Shown in pieces: positions 5,110-13,452 of a DNA stretch of 34,316 nucleotides (position 1 is the first letter of the stretch; every line of letters begins with the position of its first letter). Origin of the DNA: Candidatus Stahliibacteriota bacterium (lineage in GTDB: Bacteria > Hydrothermota > Tepidihabitantia > SM23-42); NCBI GenBank assembly GCA_030602565.1, contig JAUVZL010000029.1:1-34316 (forward strand), written 5' to 3'. Both the position numbers and the translations under genes were made by a program. The notes under the pieces are model-generated. The model was given only the letters and a program-made list of their open reading frames with translations. It searched no databases and was not told where the DNA came from.

Positions 5110-7751
5110 AACAAAAGCACCTTATAATGATTGTAGGGATAACCCTTGGGCTTCTGTCCGTCACAATGTCAAATGCCCAGTGGCTTGAGACCACAATCTA
5201 TCTTCCCGATTCACTTGGTGGTGTCGGATTGCCGTGGGCCGCCGAATATAACCCCACCAATAATAAGATATATATCGGGGGTGAAAATGGAAGGGATGTG
5301 GTAGTGATTGATGGTGCGACCAATATGAAGATTGCCCGGATTCCTGCTGGTAAGTGGGTTCGCGCCCTTTGTTACAATTCTACCAATAACAAGATCTACG
5401 CCGCTAGTTTTTATGACGATAATTTAACGGTGATTGACGGTGCAAGTGATACCGTGATTACCACAATCTCTGTTGGCAACGGGCCTGATGCTTTGGTTTA
5501 CAATTCAACCAACAACAAGATCTATTGCACTAATCATTACGACGACAATGTGATGGTGATTGACGGTGCGACCGATGCCGTGATTACCACCATACCTGCG
5601 GGTGACCAACCTTATACCCTTGCGTATAATACTACCAATAACAAGATCTATTGCGCTAATAGATCAGACGATAATGTAACGGTGATTGATGGTGCAAGCA
5701 ATTCGGTGATTACCACCATACCTGTGGGTAATTCACCTCGGGCTTTACTCTACTACCCCGAAAAAAACAAGATCTACTGCGCAAATTATTCGAACAATAC
5801 TGTTACAGTGATAAATGGTACCACCAATGCAGTGATTACCACAATAGCCGTAGGTGGTCGCCCTTGCGCCTTCTGCTATAATCTAGACTCTAATTGGGTC
5901 TACGTTGCTAATTACGGATACGGCACTGTCTCAGTGATTAATGGTACCACCAATACAGTGATTACCAACATATTTATACCTGGTTTCCCTGGTGCCTTAG
6001 TCTATAATTCTTATCACAACAAAGTCTACACCGCCAATTTTCATGACGATAATGTTACGATTATCAATGGTGCGACCAATGCCGTGATTACCACAATCAG
6101 TGTTGGCAATGGGCCTGGGGGTGGGCCAGGCAATGACAATCTTCTTCTATACAATCCGTACAATTACGATGTCTACTGCGGTAATTTTTATAGCCATGAT
6201 GTTACAGTAATTAATGGTACAACAAATAACGTGATTACCACAATTGTCCTGGGGGCTGATCCTTATGTCCTTGGCTATAATCCCACCAGAAACACGGTCT
6301 ACTGTGTTAATAACTATGCGGATAATGTGATGGTGGTTGATGGTGAAAGCAATTCGGTGATTACCACAATCGGAGTAGGCGACGCTCCTTGTGACCTTTG
6401 CTATAATTCTACCAATGATAAGATCTACTCCGCTAATCATGACGATGGAAATATGACAGTGATTAATGGTGAGACCAATGCCGTGATTACCACAGTCGAT
6501 CTTGGTGGTAGTTCTGTTCCACATGCGCTTTGTTATAATTCTACCAATAACAAGATCTACTGCGCTGATGGGGATGTTAGGATAATTGATGGTGCCACCG
6601 ATATTGTGATTGGTTCAGTTAATACATCGCATACTTCTCGTGCCCTTTGCTACAATTCCGAGAATAACAAGGTCTACTCCGCTGATTATAGTACTATTTT
6701 GGGCAATACTGTTACAGTGATTGATGGTGAGACCAATGCCGTGATTACGACCATTGCTTTTGCGCTGGAACAGTATCCGTATCTCCTTTGCTACAATGCG
6801 ACCAGCAACAAGGTCTACTGTGTTAATAACTATGCGGATAATGTTACGGTGATTGATGGTGCAAGCAATTCGGTGATTACCACCATACCTGTGGGTAATT
6901 CACCTCAAGCCTTACTCTATAACTCCACCAATAACAAGGTCTACTGTGCTAATAATGGCCCACCTGACTATACTGTTACAGTGATTGATGGTGAGAATGA
7001 TAATGTAATTAAAACCATACCCGTAGGTTATGGTCCCCGTTCTTTTACCTGGAATTCTGTTCAAAATCGAACCTATGTAGCAAATTGGGCGGGTTCAAGT
7101 ATTTCAGTCATTCGTGATACATCAATTGTGAATGTTCCGGTATTTATGGTTACACCCACCAGTATCGATTTTGGTGAGGTATATGTCGATTCAAGCAAAA
7201 TCGACAGCGTCACCGTGACCAATACGGGCAGCGCAATATTGGAGATTACGTCCGTGGAATCAGATAATCCCGAATTCGCGGTGACACCAACGATGGGTAG
7301 TCTTGCACCAGCAGAAAGTATGCAATTCTACATTACCTTTGCTCCGACCAATTTTGGTCCGGAAACGGGTAATATCGTCTTCACCCATAATGCTGCGACC
7401 TCACCTGATACAGTTATCGTAGCCGGAAACGGAATCGTTGGTATCGAAGAAACAGTGGGTGATGTCATTCCTGTTTTTTATGCTTTAGCCCAGAATTGTC
7501 CCAATCCTTTCAAGACAGAGACTGCGATTTACTACCAGTTACCCCAGCCTGGCGTTGTGACAATTGCGATCTATAACGTATCTGGTCAACGCATAAAGAC
7601 TCTGGTTAACGAATCCAAAGATGCTGGTTACTATACTGTTCGCTGGGATGGTCGAAGCCAGGATAATCAAAGAGTCAGCAATGGAGTATATTTCTGCAGG
7701 ATGATGACTGGTGAATATATCTCTGTGAAGAAGATACTTCTAACACGCTAA
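5103..7751 (+). CDS. Secreted YVTN beta-propeller protein with C-terminal sorting domain
   Basis: 882 aa. A signal peptide (residues 1-25, ending SNAQ) is followed by about fifteen repeats of 39-50 residues. They have the pattern ALxYNSTNNKIYCAN, then DDNVTVIDGATNAVITTI, then PVGxxP, the YVTN/SMP-30-like propeller repeat. Fifteen blades suggest two linked seven- or eight-bladed propellers. Then follow a choice-of-anchor-D/ASPM-SPD-2-Hydin-like Ig domain (TPTSIDFGEVYVDSSKIDS to IVAGNG) and a FlgD-like C-terminal domain with NCPNPFKTETAIYYQLPQ, NVSGQRIKTLV, GYYTVRWDGR and GVYFCRMMTG. That last domain is the type A sorting signal of type IX secretion. An AGGAGGTGA at 5091-5099 fixes the start. 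It is probably a surface or released protein; the ligand is unknown. Confidence 0.85.
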   Translation: MLKQKHLIMIVGITLGLLSVTMSNAQWLETTIYLPDSLGGVGLPWAAEYNPTNNKIYIGGENGRDVVVIDGATNMKIARIPAGKWVRALCYNSTNNKIYAASFYDDNLTVIDGASDTVITTISVGNGPDALVYNSTNNKIYCTNHYDDNVMVIDGATDAVITTIPAGDQPYTLAYNTTNNKIYCANRSDDNVTVIDGASNSVITTIPVGNSPRALLYYPEKNKIYCANYSNNTVTVINGTTNAVITTIAVGGRPCAFCYNLDSNWVYVANYGYGTVSVINGTTNTVITNIFIPGFPGALVYNSYHNKVYTANFHDDNVTIINGATNAVITTISVGNGPGGGPGNDNLLLYNPYNYDVYCGNFYSHDVTVINGTTNNVITTIVLGADPYVLGYNPTRNTVYCVNNYADNVMVVDGESNSVITTIGVGDAPCDLCYNSTNDKIYSANHDDGNMTVINGETNAVITTVDLGGSSVPHALCYNSTNNKIYCADGDVRIIDGATDIVIGSVNTSHTSRALCYNSENNKVYSADYSTILGNTVTVIDGETNAVITTIAFALEQYPYLLCYNATSNKVYCVNNYADNVTVIDGASNSVITTIPVGNSPQALLYNSTNNKVYCANNGPPDYTVTVIDGENDNVIKTIPVGYGPRSFTWNSVQNRTYVANWAGSSISVIRDTSIVNVPVFMVTPTSIDFGEVYVDSSKIDSVTVTNTGSAILEITSVESDNPEFAVTPTMGSLAPAESMQFYITFAPTNFGPETGNIVFTHNAATSPDTVIVAGNGIVGIEETVGDVIPVFYALAQNCPNPFKTETAIYYQLPQPGVVTIAIYNVSGQRIKTLVNESKDAGYYTVRWDGRSQDNQRVSNGVYFCRMMTGEYISVKKILLTR

Positions 7752-7758
7752 GGATAAT

Positions 7759-7797
7759 GGAGCCGCTGGGGTTCTCCAAAAGGATTTCAGCGGCTCC
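7759..7797 (+). terminator. Stem-loop after the propeller gene
   Basis: GGAGCCGCTG (7759-7768) and CAGCGGCTCC (7788-7797) form a perfect 10-bp stem with a 19-nt loop, 8 bp after the stop. There is no T-run, so it may stabilise the mRNA end or act as a weak terminator. Confidence 0.5.
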
Positions 7798-7874
7798 TGT
7801 AATGAAGAACTTTGTGAGGAGAATAGAAATCTTAAAAAGGAGGTGATAATGGGATAGATAAAAAATAGGGTTAA

Positions 7875-8012
7875 GGGATAGACCTGGTTCAGTAGTGCAA
7901 AGATATCCTATCAATAAGTTTAAAGCAAGGAGAAAAAGATGAAGAAAGTGATTGTAGGTGTTATATTGTGTTTATTCTATAGCACCTTTTTGCTTGCACA
8001 AGTACCTGACAC
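7875..8012 (+). repeat. Duplicated leader plus signal-peptide block, copy 2
   Basis: Near-identical to 4690-4829. Differences are a few substitutions and one small indel around TTTAAAGCAAGGAG. It supplies the leader, ribosome binding site and signal peptide of the 977-aa protein. Confidence 0.9.
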
Positions 8013-10872
8013 TGGTACCGTTATCAATGCGATTACTGTACCATATCGGGCTGATGGTCTTGCCTGGGATGGTAATTATCTTTGGTGCGGCACGTATGGC
8101 GTACCCGGTAACATAGACACAATCTATAAATTGGATCCCGTTGATGGAACTATTCTCAAAAAAATAACATGGGAATCGGATTATTATGGGTGCTTTGGAT
8201 TGGCCTTTGATCAGGGCGATCTTTGGGTTATTGATCATTTTATCGGTCCGTATGAGACAGATACGATTTTTCGACTCGATACGATCACCGGAGCAAAGAT
8301 TCATCGGATTCCTGCTCACAAAGAGTACATGGCTGGACTTGCCAACGACGGTACGGATCTGTGGGTTTGTACATACTACGAGCCGAATGGACGAGCATAC
8401 AAGATTCAAAAGTCAGACGGCACGGTTTTGGACAGCATGAACATATACGAACTGCCCCAACCCTGGGGTGCAACCTGGGATGGTGAGTATCTCTGGGTAT
8501 GTAATGATGGTTATTTTGGGGGTTCTCATCGTATATATAAGATCGATGTCGTGTTGAAACAGATAGTTGATTCCCTTGATTCACCGGGTAATGCGCCTCA
8601 TGGTTTAGCATGGGATGGCTCTTATCTCTGGGTACTTGCACGTGGCACTTCGCCCACTGGTTACGTGGCATACCAAATCGATCTTGAGGGTGGTGGTACC
8701 CCTGATATCCAGGTGACACCGTCCAGCTATAACTACGGTGTTGTCCCGTTCGATACGACCTTCTCGTTCTGGCTCAATATTGCCAATGTGGGTGATGGTA
8801 TCCTGACGATAGACACGGCCTTTACTCAAAATTCATTGTTCTATGCTACACCGCTGTCTTTTCCGTTCGACATTGCAGTTGGTGAGGACACGAACATCAC
8901 CGTATTTTTTGACCCCGATACATTCTCGTACAATTCATCCAATCTGCTGATCGTGAGTAATGACCCGGTGAATGAAACGACTTATGTTGCATTGAGCGGA
9001 CACGGTGTGTATCCGGATCCGTATCTTGCTCCGCACGCGGCGAGCTATAATTTCGGCAACGTGCGTGTCGACTGTGTTAAGGATTGGGATCTGCAGATAG
9101 TCAATTGTGGCTATCCGATCTTAGTAATCGACAGCGTTACTTACGAGAATGAACATTTTTTCTCCGGGAGTGTAACATTACCGATGTCTGTCCAATGTCT
9201 CGATACTGTTTACATTCAAATGCTTGCCCGGCCAACTGATTTCGGCACGTACAGCGGTCTTGTTGATATCTATTCGAATGATCCTGCCAGTCCAGAGGTC
9301 ATTTCACTCAGTGCGATCGGGGATACTGCTCTTTCCCAGGCTGGTGCGCTGCTCTGGTCGTATGATTTTCCGGGCAAAGTTGTCTGCGTTGCTGGGATAG
9401 CTGACATAAATGCTGACAGCATCATTGATGTCGCGTGTGAAGTACACCAAATAGGCTTGCCAATAGAAAAGCATCTCAATACATTCTGGGGCAACAGTTC
9501 AGGGCATGGTGTGCTACGGTGGGAATTTGGAGATGATACTACGAAGGGCTCTTGGAGCGATGATTGTCTGATCAGAGGTGATGACTACAATGCTGATGGT
9601 GTGGATGATATGATTCTCGGGACGGCGTGGAATGACCGGTCCGTATACGCACTCGATGGTGTGACAGGTGCGATAATTTGGTACTACGATAGCTACTGGT
9701 TTGATGGCGAGGGTGGTTGGGTTTATACAGTAAAACCGATGCCGGACATTAACGGTGATGATGTTAATGAAGTGCTTGCCGGTATTGGTGGCTCCTCAGG
9801 TGGCAATGCTGGTCCACGCAGCATGTACTGTTTTTCGGGCGTTGACGGCCAGATCATCTGGCGTCTGCAAGCTTTAGATGCTATCGGCAGTGTCAATTGG
9901 ATTCCCGATGTCGATGGTGATGATATTCCTGATGCGATATGCGGCGCCTGGGGCAATGGTTTGGATGAAAAAGTTTACTGTGTGAGCGGTGCGTCCAGTG
10001 GCGTGGTGTATTCACCTCTATGGTCCTATGATTGCGGTGGCGATATCCAATCGGTCATTGCCATTCCCGATCAGAACGGAGACGGCAAATACGATGTTAT
10101 CGCCGGGGCATGGAGCGATTCGGTATTTTGCCTGAGCGGCGTGAATGGTGCAAGATTGTGGGCGAGACATGTTCCGGGTTGGGTCATAAAGGTCGTTGAA
10201 ATAAAAGACTTAATAGCGCCGGGTATACCCGGTATTGCCGTTGCTCATGTCGGTTCATCATTTGAAGTGCTGAATGGCGCAACCGGCGAAGTGCACTGGT
10301 CCTATCCCATTGGAAGTCATGTCTGGACCGTGGATGCGATTGAAGATCTGGACGGTGATGGTAAATGTGATGTCGTGACCGGTAATCAGGATCCGGGGAT
10401 TGTCTATTGTTTCAGCGGTGATGATGGAAGCATAATATGGTCATACAATGAGGGCAGATTGATCAGTTCAATACGCGCGGTCGATGACATAAGTTTTGAC
10501 GGGTATCAGGATGTCATTGTCGGAACACAAGCCCCTTCCGGTCTCGGGCATTTTTTTGCGCTGTGCGGCGGTGTGCCGAACCCGGGGATCGCAGAATACA
10601 AAGACCGTGAAACGCTGGACCTGGTGGTATTTCCGAAAATCGGCAGAACGAATTTCAACATAGTCCTGGGTACCACGAAACTCGACGAGATCTGTATATA
10701 TGATGTTGCCGGAAGATTGATCAAACGTTATAGCAATATCGGCACTGATACAGAACGGATTATCTGGCATGCGGAGGATGAAAATGGATGGGCAGTTGCG
10801 CAGGGCGTCTACTTTGTACACAGTATGGGCAAGGAATTCTCGCGTACCGACAAGATAGTAGTTGTCAGGTAA
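7939..10872 (+). CDS. Large secreted protein: propeller, choice-of-anchor-D and FG-GAP repeats
   Basis: 977 aa. The signal peptide (1-21, ending FLLAQ) is followed to about residue 255 by repeats of the LAWDGxYLW type (GLAWDGNYLWCGTYG, GATWDGEYLWVCNDG, GLAWDGSYLWVLARG), a propeller. Two choice-of-anchor-D domains follow at about 255-465 (TPSSYNYGVVPFDTTFSFWL, HAASYNFGNVRVDC). From about 475 to 880 there are FG-GAP/PQQ-like repeats with calcium-type loops (DINADSIIDVACE, DVDGDDIPDAICG, DQNGDGKYDVIAG, DLDGDGKCDVVTG, RLISSIRAVDD). The C-terminus (YDVAGRLIKRYSN, GVYFVHSMGKEF) is a FlgD-like sorting domain. An AAGGAG upstream of 7939 supports the start. It is likely exported to the cell surface; no enzyme motif was seen. 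Confidence 0.85.
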   Translation: MKKVIVGVILCLFYSTFLLAQVPDTGTVINAITVPYRADGLAWDGNYLWCGTYGVPGNIDTIYKLDPVDGTILKKITWESDYYGCFGLAFDQGDLWVIDHFIGPYETDTIFRLDTITGAKIHRIPAHKEYMAGLANDGTDLWVCTYYEPNGRAYKIQKSDGTVLDSMNIYELPQPWGATWDGEYLWVCNDGYFGGSHRIYKIDVVLKQIVDSLDSPGNAPHGLAWDGSYLWVLARGTSPTGYVAYQIDLEGGGTPDIQVTPSSYNYGVVPFDTTFSFWLNIANVGDGILTIDTAFTQNSLFYATPLSFPFDIAVGEDTNITVFFDPDTFSYNSSNLLIVSNDPVNETTYVALSGHGVYPDPYLAPHAASYNFGNVRVDCVKDWDLQIVNCGYPILVIDSVTYENEHFFSGSVTLPMSVQCLDTVYIQMLARPTDFGTYSGLVDIYSNDPASPEVISLSAIGDTALSQAGALLWSYDFPGKVVCVAGIADINADSIIDVACEVHQIGLPIEKHLNTFWGNSSGHGVLRWEFGDDTTKGSWSDDCLIRGDDYNADGVDDMILGTAWNDRSVYALDGVTGAIIWYYDSYWFDGEGGWVYTVKPMPDINGDDVNEVLAGIGGSSGGNAGPRSMYCFSGVDGQIIWRLQALDAIGSVNWIPDVDGDDIPDAICGAWGNGLDEKVYCVSGASSGVVYSPLWSYDCGGDIQSVIAIPDQNGDGKYDVIAGAWSDSVFCLSGVNGARLWARHVPGWVIKVVEIKDLIAPGIPGIAVAHVGSSFEVLNGATGEVHWSYPIGSHVWTVDAIEDLDGDGKCDVVTGNQDPGIVYCFSGDDGSIIWSYNEGRLISSIRAVDDISFDGYQDVIVGTQAPSGLGHFFALCGGVPNPGIAEYKDRETLDLVVFPKIGRTNFNIVLGTTKLDEICIYDVAGRLIKRYSNIGTDTERIIWHAEDENGWAVAQGVYFVHSMGKEFSRTDKIVVVR

Positions 10873-10902
10873 GGCATGTAGCTGTGATGATATCAAGGAA
10901 TA

Positions 10903-10924
10903 TAGGGCGGCTTTCGCCGCCCTA
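10903..10924 (+). terminator. Stem-loop after the 977-aa secreted gene
   Basis: TAGGGCGGC (10903-10911) and GCCGCCCTA (10916-10924) pair perfectly around a TTTC loop. No T-run follows. It separates the secreted gene from the kinase operon and ends 20 bp before the next start. Confidence 0.5.
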
Positions 10925-10944
10925 CTTCCGACGATGGCGGGAAT

Positions 10945-12132
10945 ATGAAAAGAATCGCCATAATCAACCAAAAGGGAGGTACGGGTAAGACAACCTCAAC
11001 AGTAAACATAGGCTCTGGGCTTAATCGCGAACTCAAGAAAGAAGTAGATAGGATCGCCGCTGAGGAAATTGCCTTGCGCAGATACACTGAAAAAATCATC
11101 AGTAGTGTTCCCAGCGGTGTAATTGCCGTTAGCAACGATGGTACGATCACCACGCTCAACCCTGAGGCAGCAAGAGCCTTAGGCTTAAACAAGGCTCAAA
11201 CAATTGGCAAAGATATAAGGAATATAGAACGTCTTGAAGCACTCTGGAAAAAAATGGAGCAGTCGATTGTTTCAGGATCGATCGTACACAGGGATGAAGT
11301 TTCAATATACAATCAAAAAGGCAAATCAATACCCATTGGTTTCTCCATTTCTCCAATAAGCAGTTTGAAAAACAGAATTACTGGGTGTGTAACGATTTTC
11401 AAAGATCTATCAGAGATAAAATCTCTGCAAGAGAAGTTGAAACACGCAGAAAAACTTTCATATCTGGGCAAAATGGCAAGCTGGGTTGCTCATGAAATCA
11501 GAAACCCCTTGGCTGCAATTGACGGTTTTGCCCATTTGATGGTGGATACCAAAAAACAGGAAAAAATCGCTCTATACAGCGCTGAGATATTCAAGGGTGC
11601 CGAAAGAATAAACAATATTATTGAAGATATCCTTGCCTTTGCCAAAACAAAGAGGGAAAAACCGAAATTGGCAGAAATAGACTTAAGGTCTCTGATTGAC
11701 CATATTCTCAGGGATATAAACATCAAAACCACGATAAAACATGGAAAAGCACCTGTAATTGAAGGAGAAACAGAATCCATAAGAAGAGTATTTATAAATT
11801 TGATAACCAATAGTATTGAAGCCATGGATAAAGATGGTCACCTGAAGATAAAATTCGCCTCAAACAAGAAATGGGTCATTACTGAAATTATTGATAATGG
11901 CGCAGGCATACCAAAGAAAGAACTCAAGGATGTGCTTACACCATTTTTTACAACGAAAGAAAGAGGTACTGGTTTGGGTCTTGCAATTGTCCAGAAAATA
12001 ATTGAAGAGCACAACGGTAAGATTGATATCAAAAGTGAGGAAGGCGTCGGTACAAGAGTACGGGTATTTCTACCGAAAAAGGTTCAAAAAGGGTCAAAAA
12101 AGGCAAGAGAAGGCATAGAAGATCATTTTTAG
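10945..12132 (+). CDS. PAS histidine kinase with a ParA N-terminus fused to it
   Basis: 395 aa. Residues 1-26 (MKRIAIINQKGGTGKTTSTV NIGSGL) are the start of a ParA/Soj ATPase including the deviant Walker A motif KGGTGKTT. The rest of ParA, including the DxDPQ motif, is absent. From about residue 30 the protein is an NtrB-like kinase. It has a PAS domain (RYTEKIISSVPSGVIAVSND to about 155), a HisKA H-box with H183 (VAHEIRNPL), an N-box (N285-N289, NLITN), G1 (DNGAGI 317-322), an F-box (PFFTTK) and G2 (GTGLGL 341-346), so it should autophosphorylate. No membrane segment is present: a cytoplasmic sensor. The first codons and start site evidently came from a parA gene. It leads a plus-strand set of response regulators, its likely partners. 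Whether the P-loop has any function is unknown. Confidence 0.85.
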   Translation: MKRIAIINQKGGTGKTTSTVNIGSGLNRELKKEVDRIAAEEIALRRYTEKIISSVPSGVIAVSNDGTITTLNPEAARALGLNKAQTIGKDIRNIERLEALWKKMEQSIVSGSIVHRDEVSIYNQKGKSIPIGFSISPISSLKNRITGCVTIFKDLSEIKSLQEKLKHAEKLSYLGKMASWVAHEIRNPLAAIDGFAHLMVDTKKQEKIALYSAEIFKGAERINNIIEDILAFAKTKREKPKLAEIDLRSLIDHILRDINIKTTIKHGKAPVIEGETESIRRVFINLITNSIEAMDKDGHLKIKFASNKKWVITEIIDNGAGIPKKELKDVLTPFFTTKERGTGLGLAIVQKIIEEHNGKIDIKSEEGVGTRVRVFLPKKVQKGSKKAREGIEDHF

Positions 12133-12179
12133 GTATTTAGGTGTTTGGGAATTTAAGTATTTGTCCTTAAGGGGGCTTT

Positions 12180-12536
12180 ATGAAAAGAATTTTAGTATGT
12201 GATGATGAGAAATCAATAAGGCTCTTACTCAGTGAAATACTATCTGACTATTATGACGTCGTCACGGCGCCAGACGGCAGAACAGCCATAAACTTAATCG
12301 AAAGCGAAGACTTTGACCTACTCATCATTGATATAAAAATGCCTCACATGCACGGCATAGAGGCGATAGAACGAATACGACAACGAAACCAGGAAATCCC
12401 GATAATATTATGCACTGCATACCGCAAAATGCAGGACGACTTCACAGTCAAAAACTCAGATGTCGCTGCATTTATCACAAAACCGATAGATATCAAAGAG
12501 CTGAAAAACAAGATATTTGAACTGATAGGTGCTTAG
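12180..12536 (+). CDS. Single-domain response regulator (CheY-like receiver)
   Basis: 118 aa, one receiver domain and nothing else. The acidic pair is D8-D9, the phosphoacceptor D51 (LLIIDIKMP), the switch threonine T79 (ILCTAY) and the conserved lysine K101 (ITKPID). AGGGGG lies just upstream of the ATG. It follows the PAS kinase by 47 bp of low-complexity spacer (repeats of TATTTAGG) and overlaps the upstream end of the next gene's region. It may shuttle phosphate from the kinase to the HPt protein encoded on the other strand; that is inference from the neighbourhood. Confidence 0.9.
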   Translation: MKRILVCDDEKSIRLLLSEILSDYYDVVTAPDGRTAINLIESEDFDLLIIDIKMPHMHGIEAIERIRQRNQEIPIILCTAYRKMQDDFTVKNSDVAAFITKPIDIKELKNKIFELIGA

Positions 12537-12537
12537 A

Positions 12538-13443
12538 ATGAACATAATAGACCTGGATTCGGACAACCGATTTGAGCCTCAACTGAAAGAGGGCACAATT
12601 AAAAACGTGCTTGTTATTGAGGACAATATCGATGAATTCAATATTATGCAAGAAATGCTTACCGAGGCAATAGAATCATCATTTGAATTGATACGCGCTG
12701 ATTGCTTAGAAAGTGGCTTGGAGAAATTATTAGCGGGTAGTATTGATATAGTCTTACTTGACCTTTCCTTACCTGATTGTCAAATACAAAATACGTTCAG
12801 CAAGCTATACGAGCAAACCCCTGATGTACCGATCATTGTTATGGCTTTGCCAGAAGAAGAATCGCTGGCTGTAAGAGCAACACAATTAGGTGCGGAAGAC
12901 TATATTATTAAGGGTAAAACAGACAGCTTACAACTTAGACATTTAATCAAATATGCTGTCGAGCAACATGAGATACAGCATGAACTCAGCAATCTTGCAC
13001 TCATTGACAAAGTCACTGGTTTGTACAGCCGACAGGCATTTCTTGTCTTGGGACAACACTACCTGAAATTGGCAAATCGTGCTAATAAGGGGATGATATT
13101 CTTCATGCTCAACATTGAGAACCTGAAGAGTATCTCGGATAATTACGATTATAAAGAAAAAGAAAATGCTTTAGTTGATACTGCCAAGATTCTAAAACAG
13201 TCCTTTCGCAGGTCGGACATTATAGCCCGCTATGCAGAAGATTCATTTGCCATTATTGCTCTGGAGGCACGCGAAGACAGTGACAAAATACTAATCAACC
13301 GCTTGCATCAAAATCTCAACGCCCACAAGTTAAAAAGCAAGAAAGCATATACATTAGCTTTGAATATCGGCACAACATACTATGACCCTAAATCCCCGTG
13401 CTCAATTGCCGAACTCATGGCTCGTGCGTGCAAATCCCTTTAG
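12538..13443 (+). CDS. Receiver protein with degenerate GGDEF domain
   Basis: About 301 aa from ATG 12538, which fits the AGGTG at 12527-12531 better than GTG 12529. Residues 20-140 form a receiver domain (VLVIEDN, phosphoacceptor D75 in VLLDLSLPD, GKTDS near the lysine position). Residues 150-301 follow the GGDEF fold (NLALIDKVTGLYSRQAF). The active-site signature is AEDSF (233-237) where GGDEF or GGEEF is expected, and the metal-site context is LNIENLKSISD. Diguanylate cyclase activity is therefore doubtful, and it may instead sense c-di-GMP or GTP or only bind a partner. The start follows the stop of the lone receiver by a single base, so the two are co-translated. Confidence 0.85.
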   Translation: MNIIDLDSDNRFEPQLKEGTIKNVLVIEDNIDEFNIMQEMLTEAIESSFELIRADCLESGLEKLLAGSIDIVLLDLSLPDCQIQNTFSKLYEQTPDVPIIVMALPEEESLAVRATQLGAEDYIIKGKTDSLQLRHLIKYAVEQHEIQHELSNLALIDKVTGLYSRQAFLVLGQHYLKLANRANKGMIFFMLNIENLKSISDNYDYKEKENALVDTAKILKQSFRRSDIIARYAEDSFAIIALEAREDSDKILINRLHQNLNAHKLKSKKAYTLALNIGTTYYDPKSPCSIAELMARACKSL

Positions 13444-13452
13444 GTGTATTAT

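Noticed and set aside
6147-6524. 125-codon minus-strand ORF across the YVTN repeats
   Set aside because: Shadow frame produced by the repetitive codons of the propeller gene.
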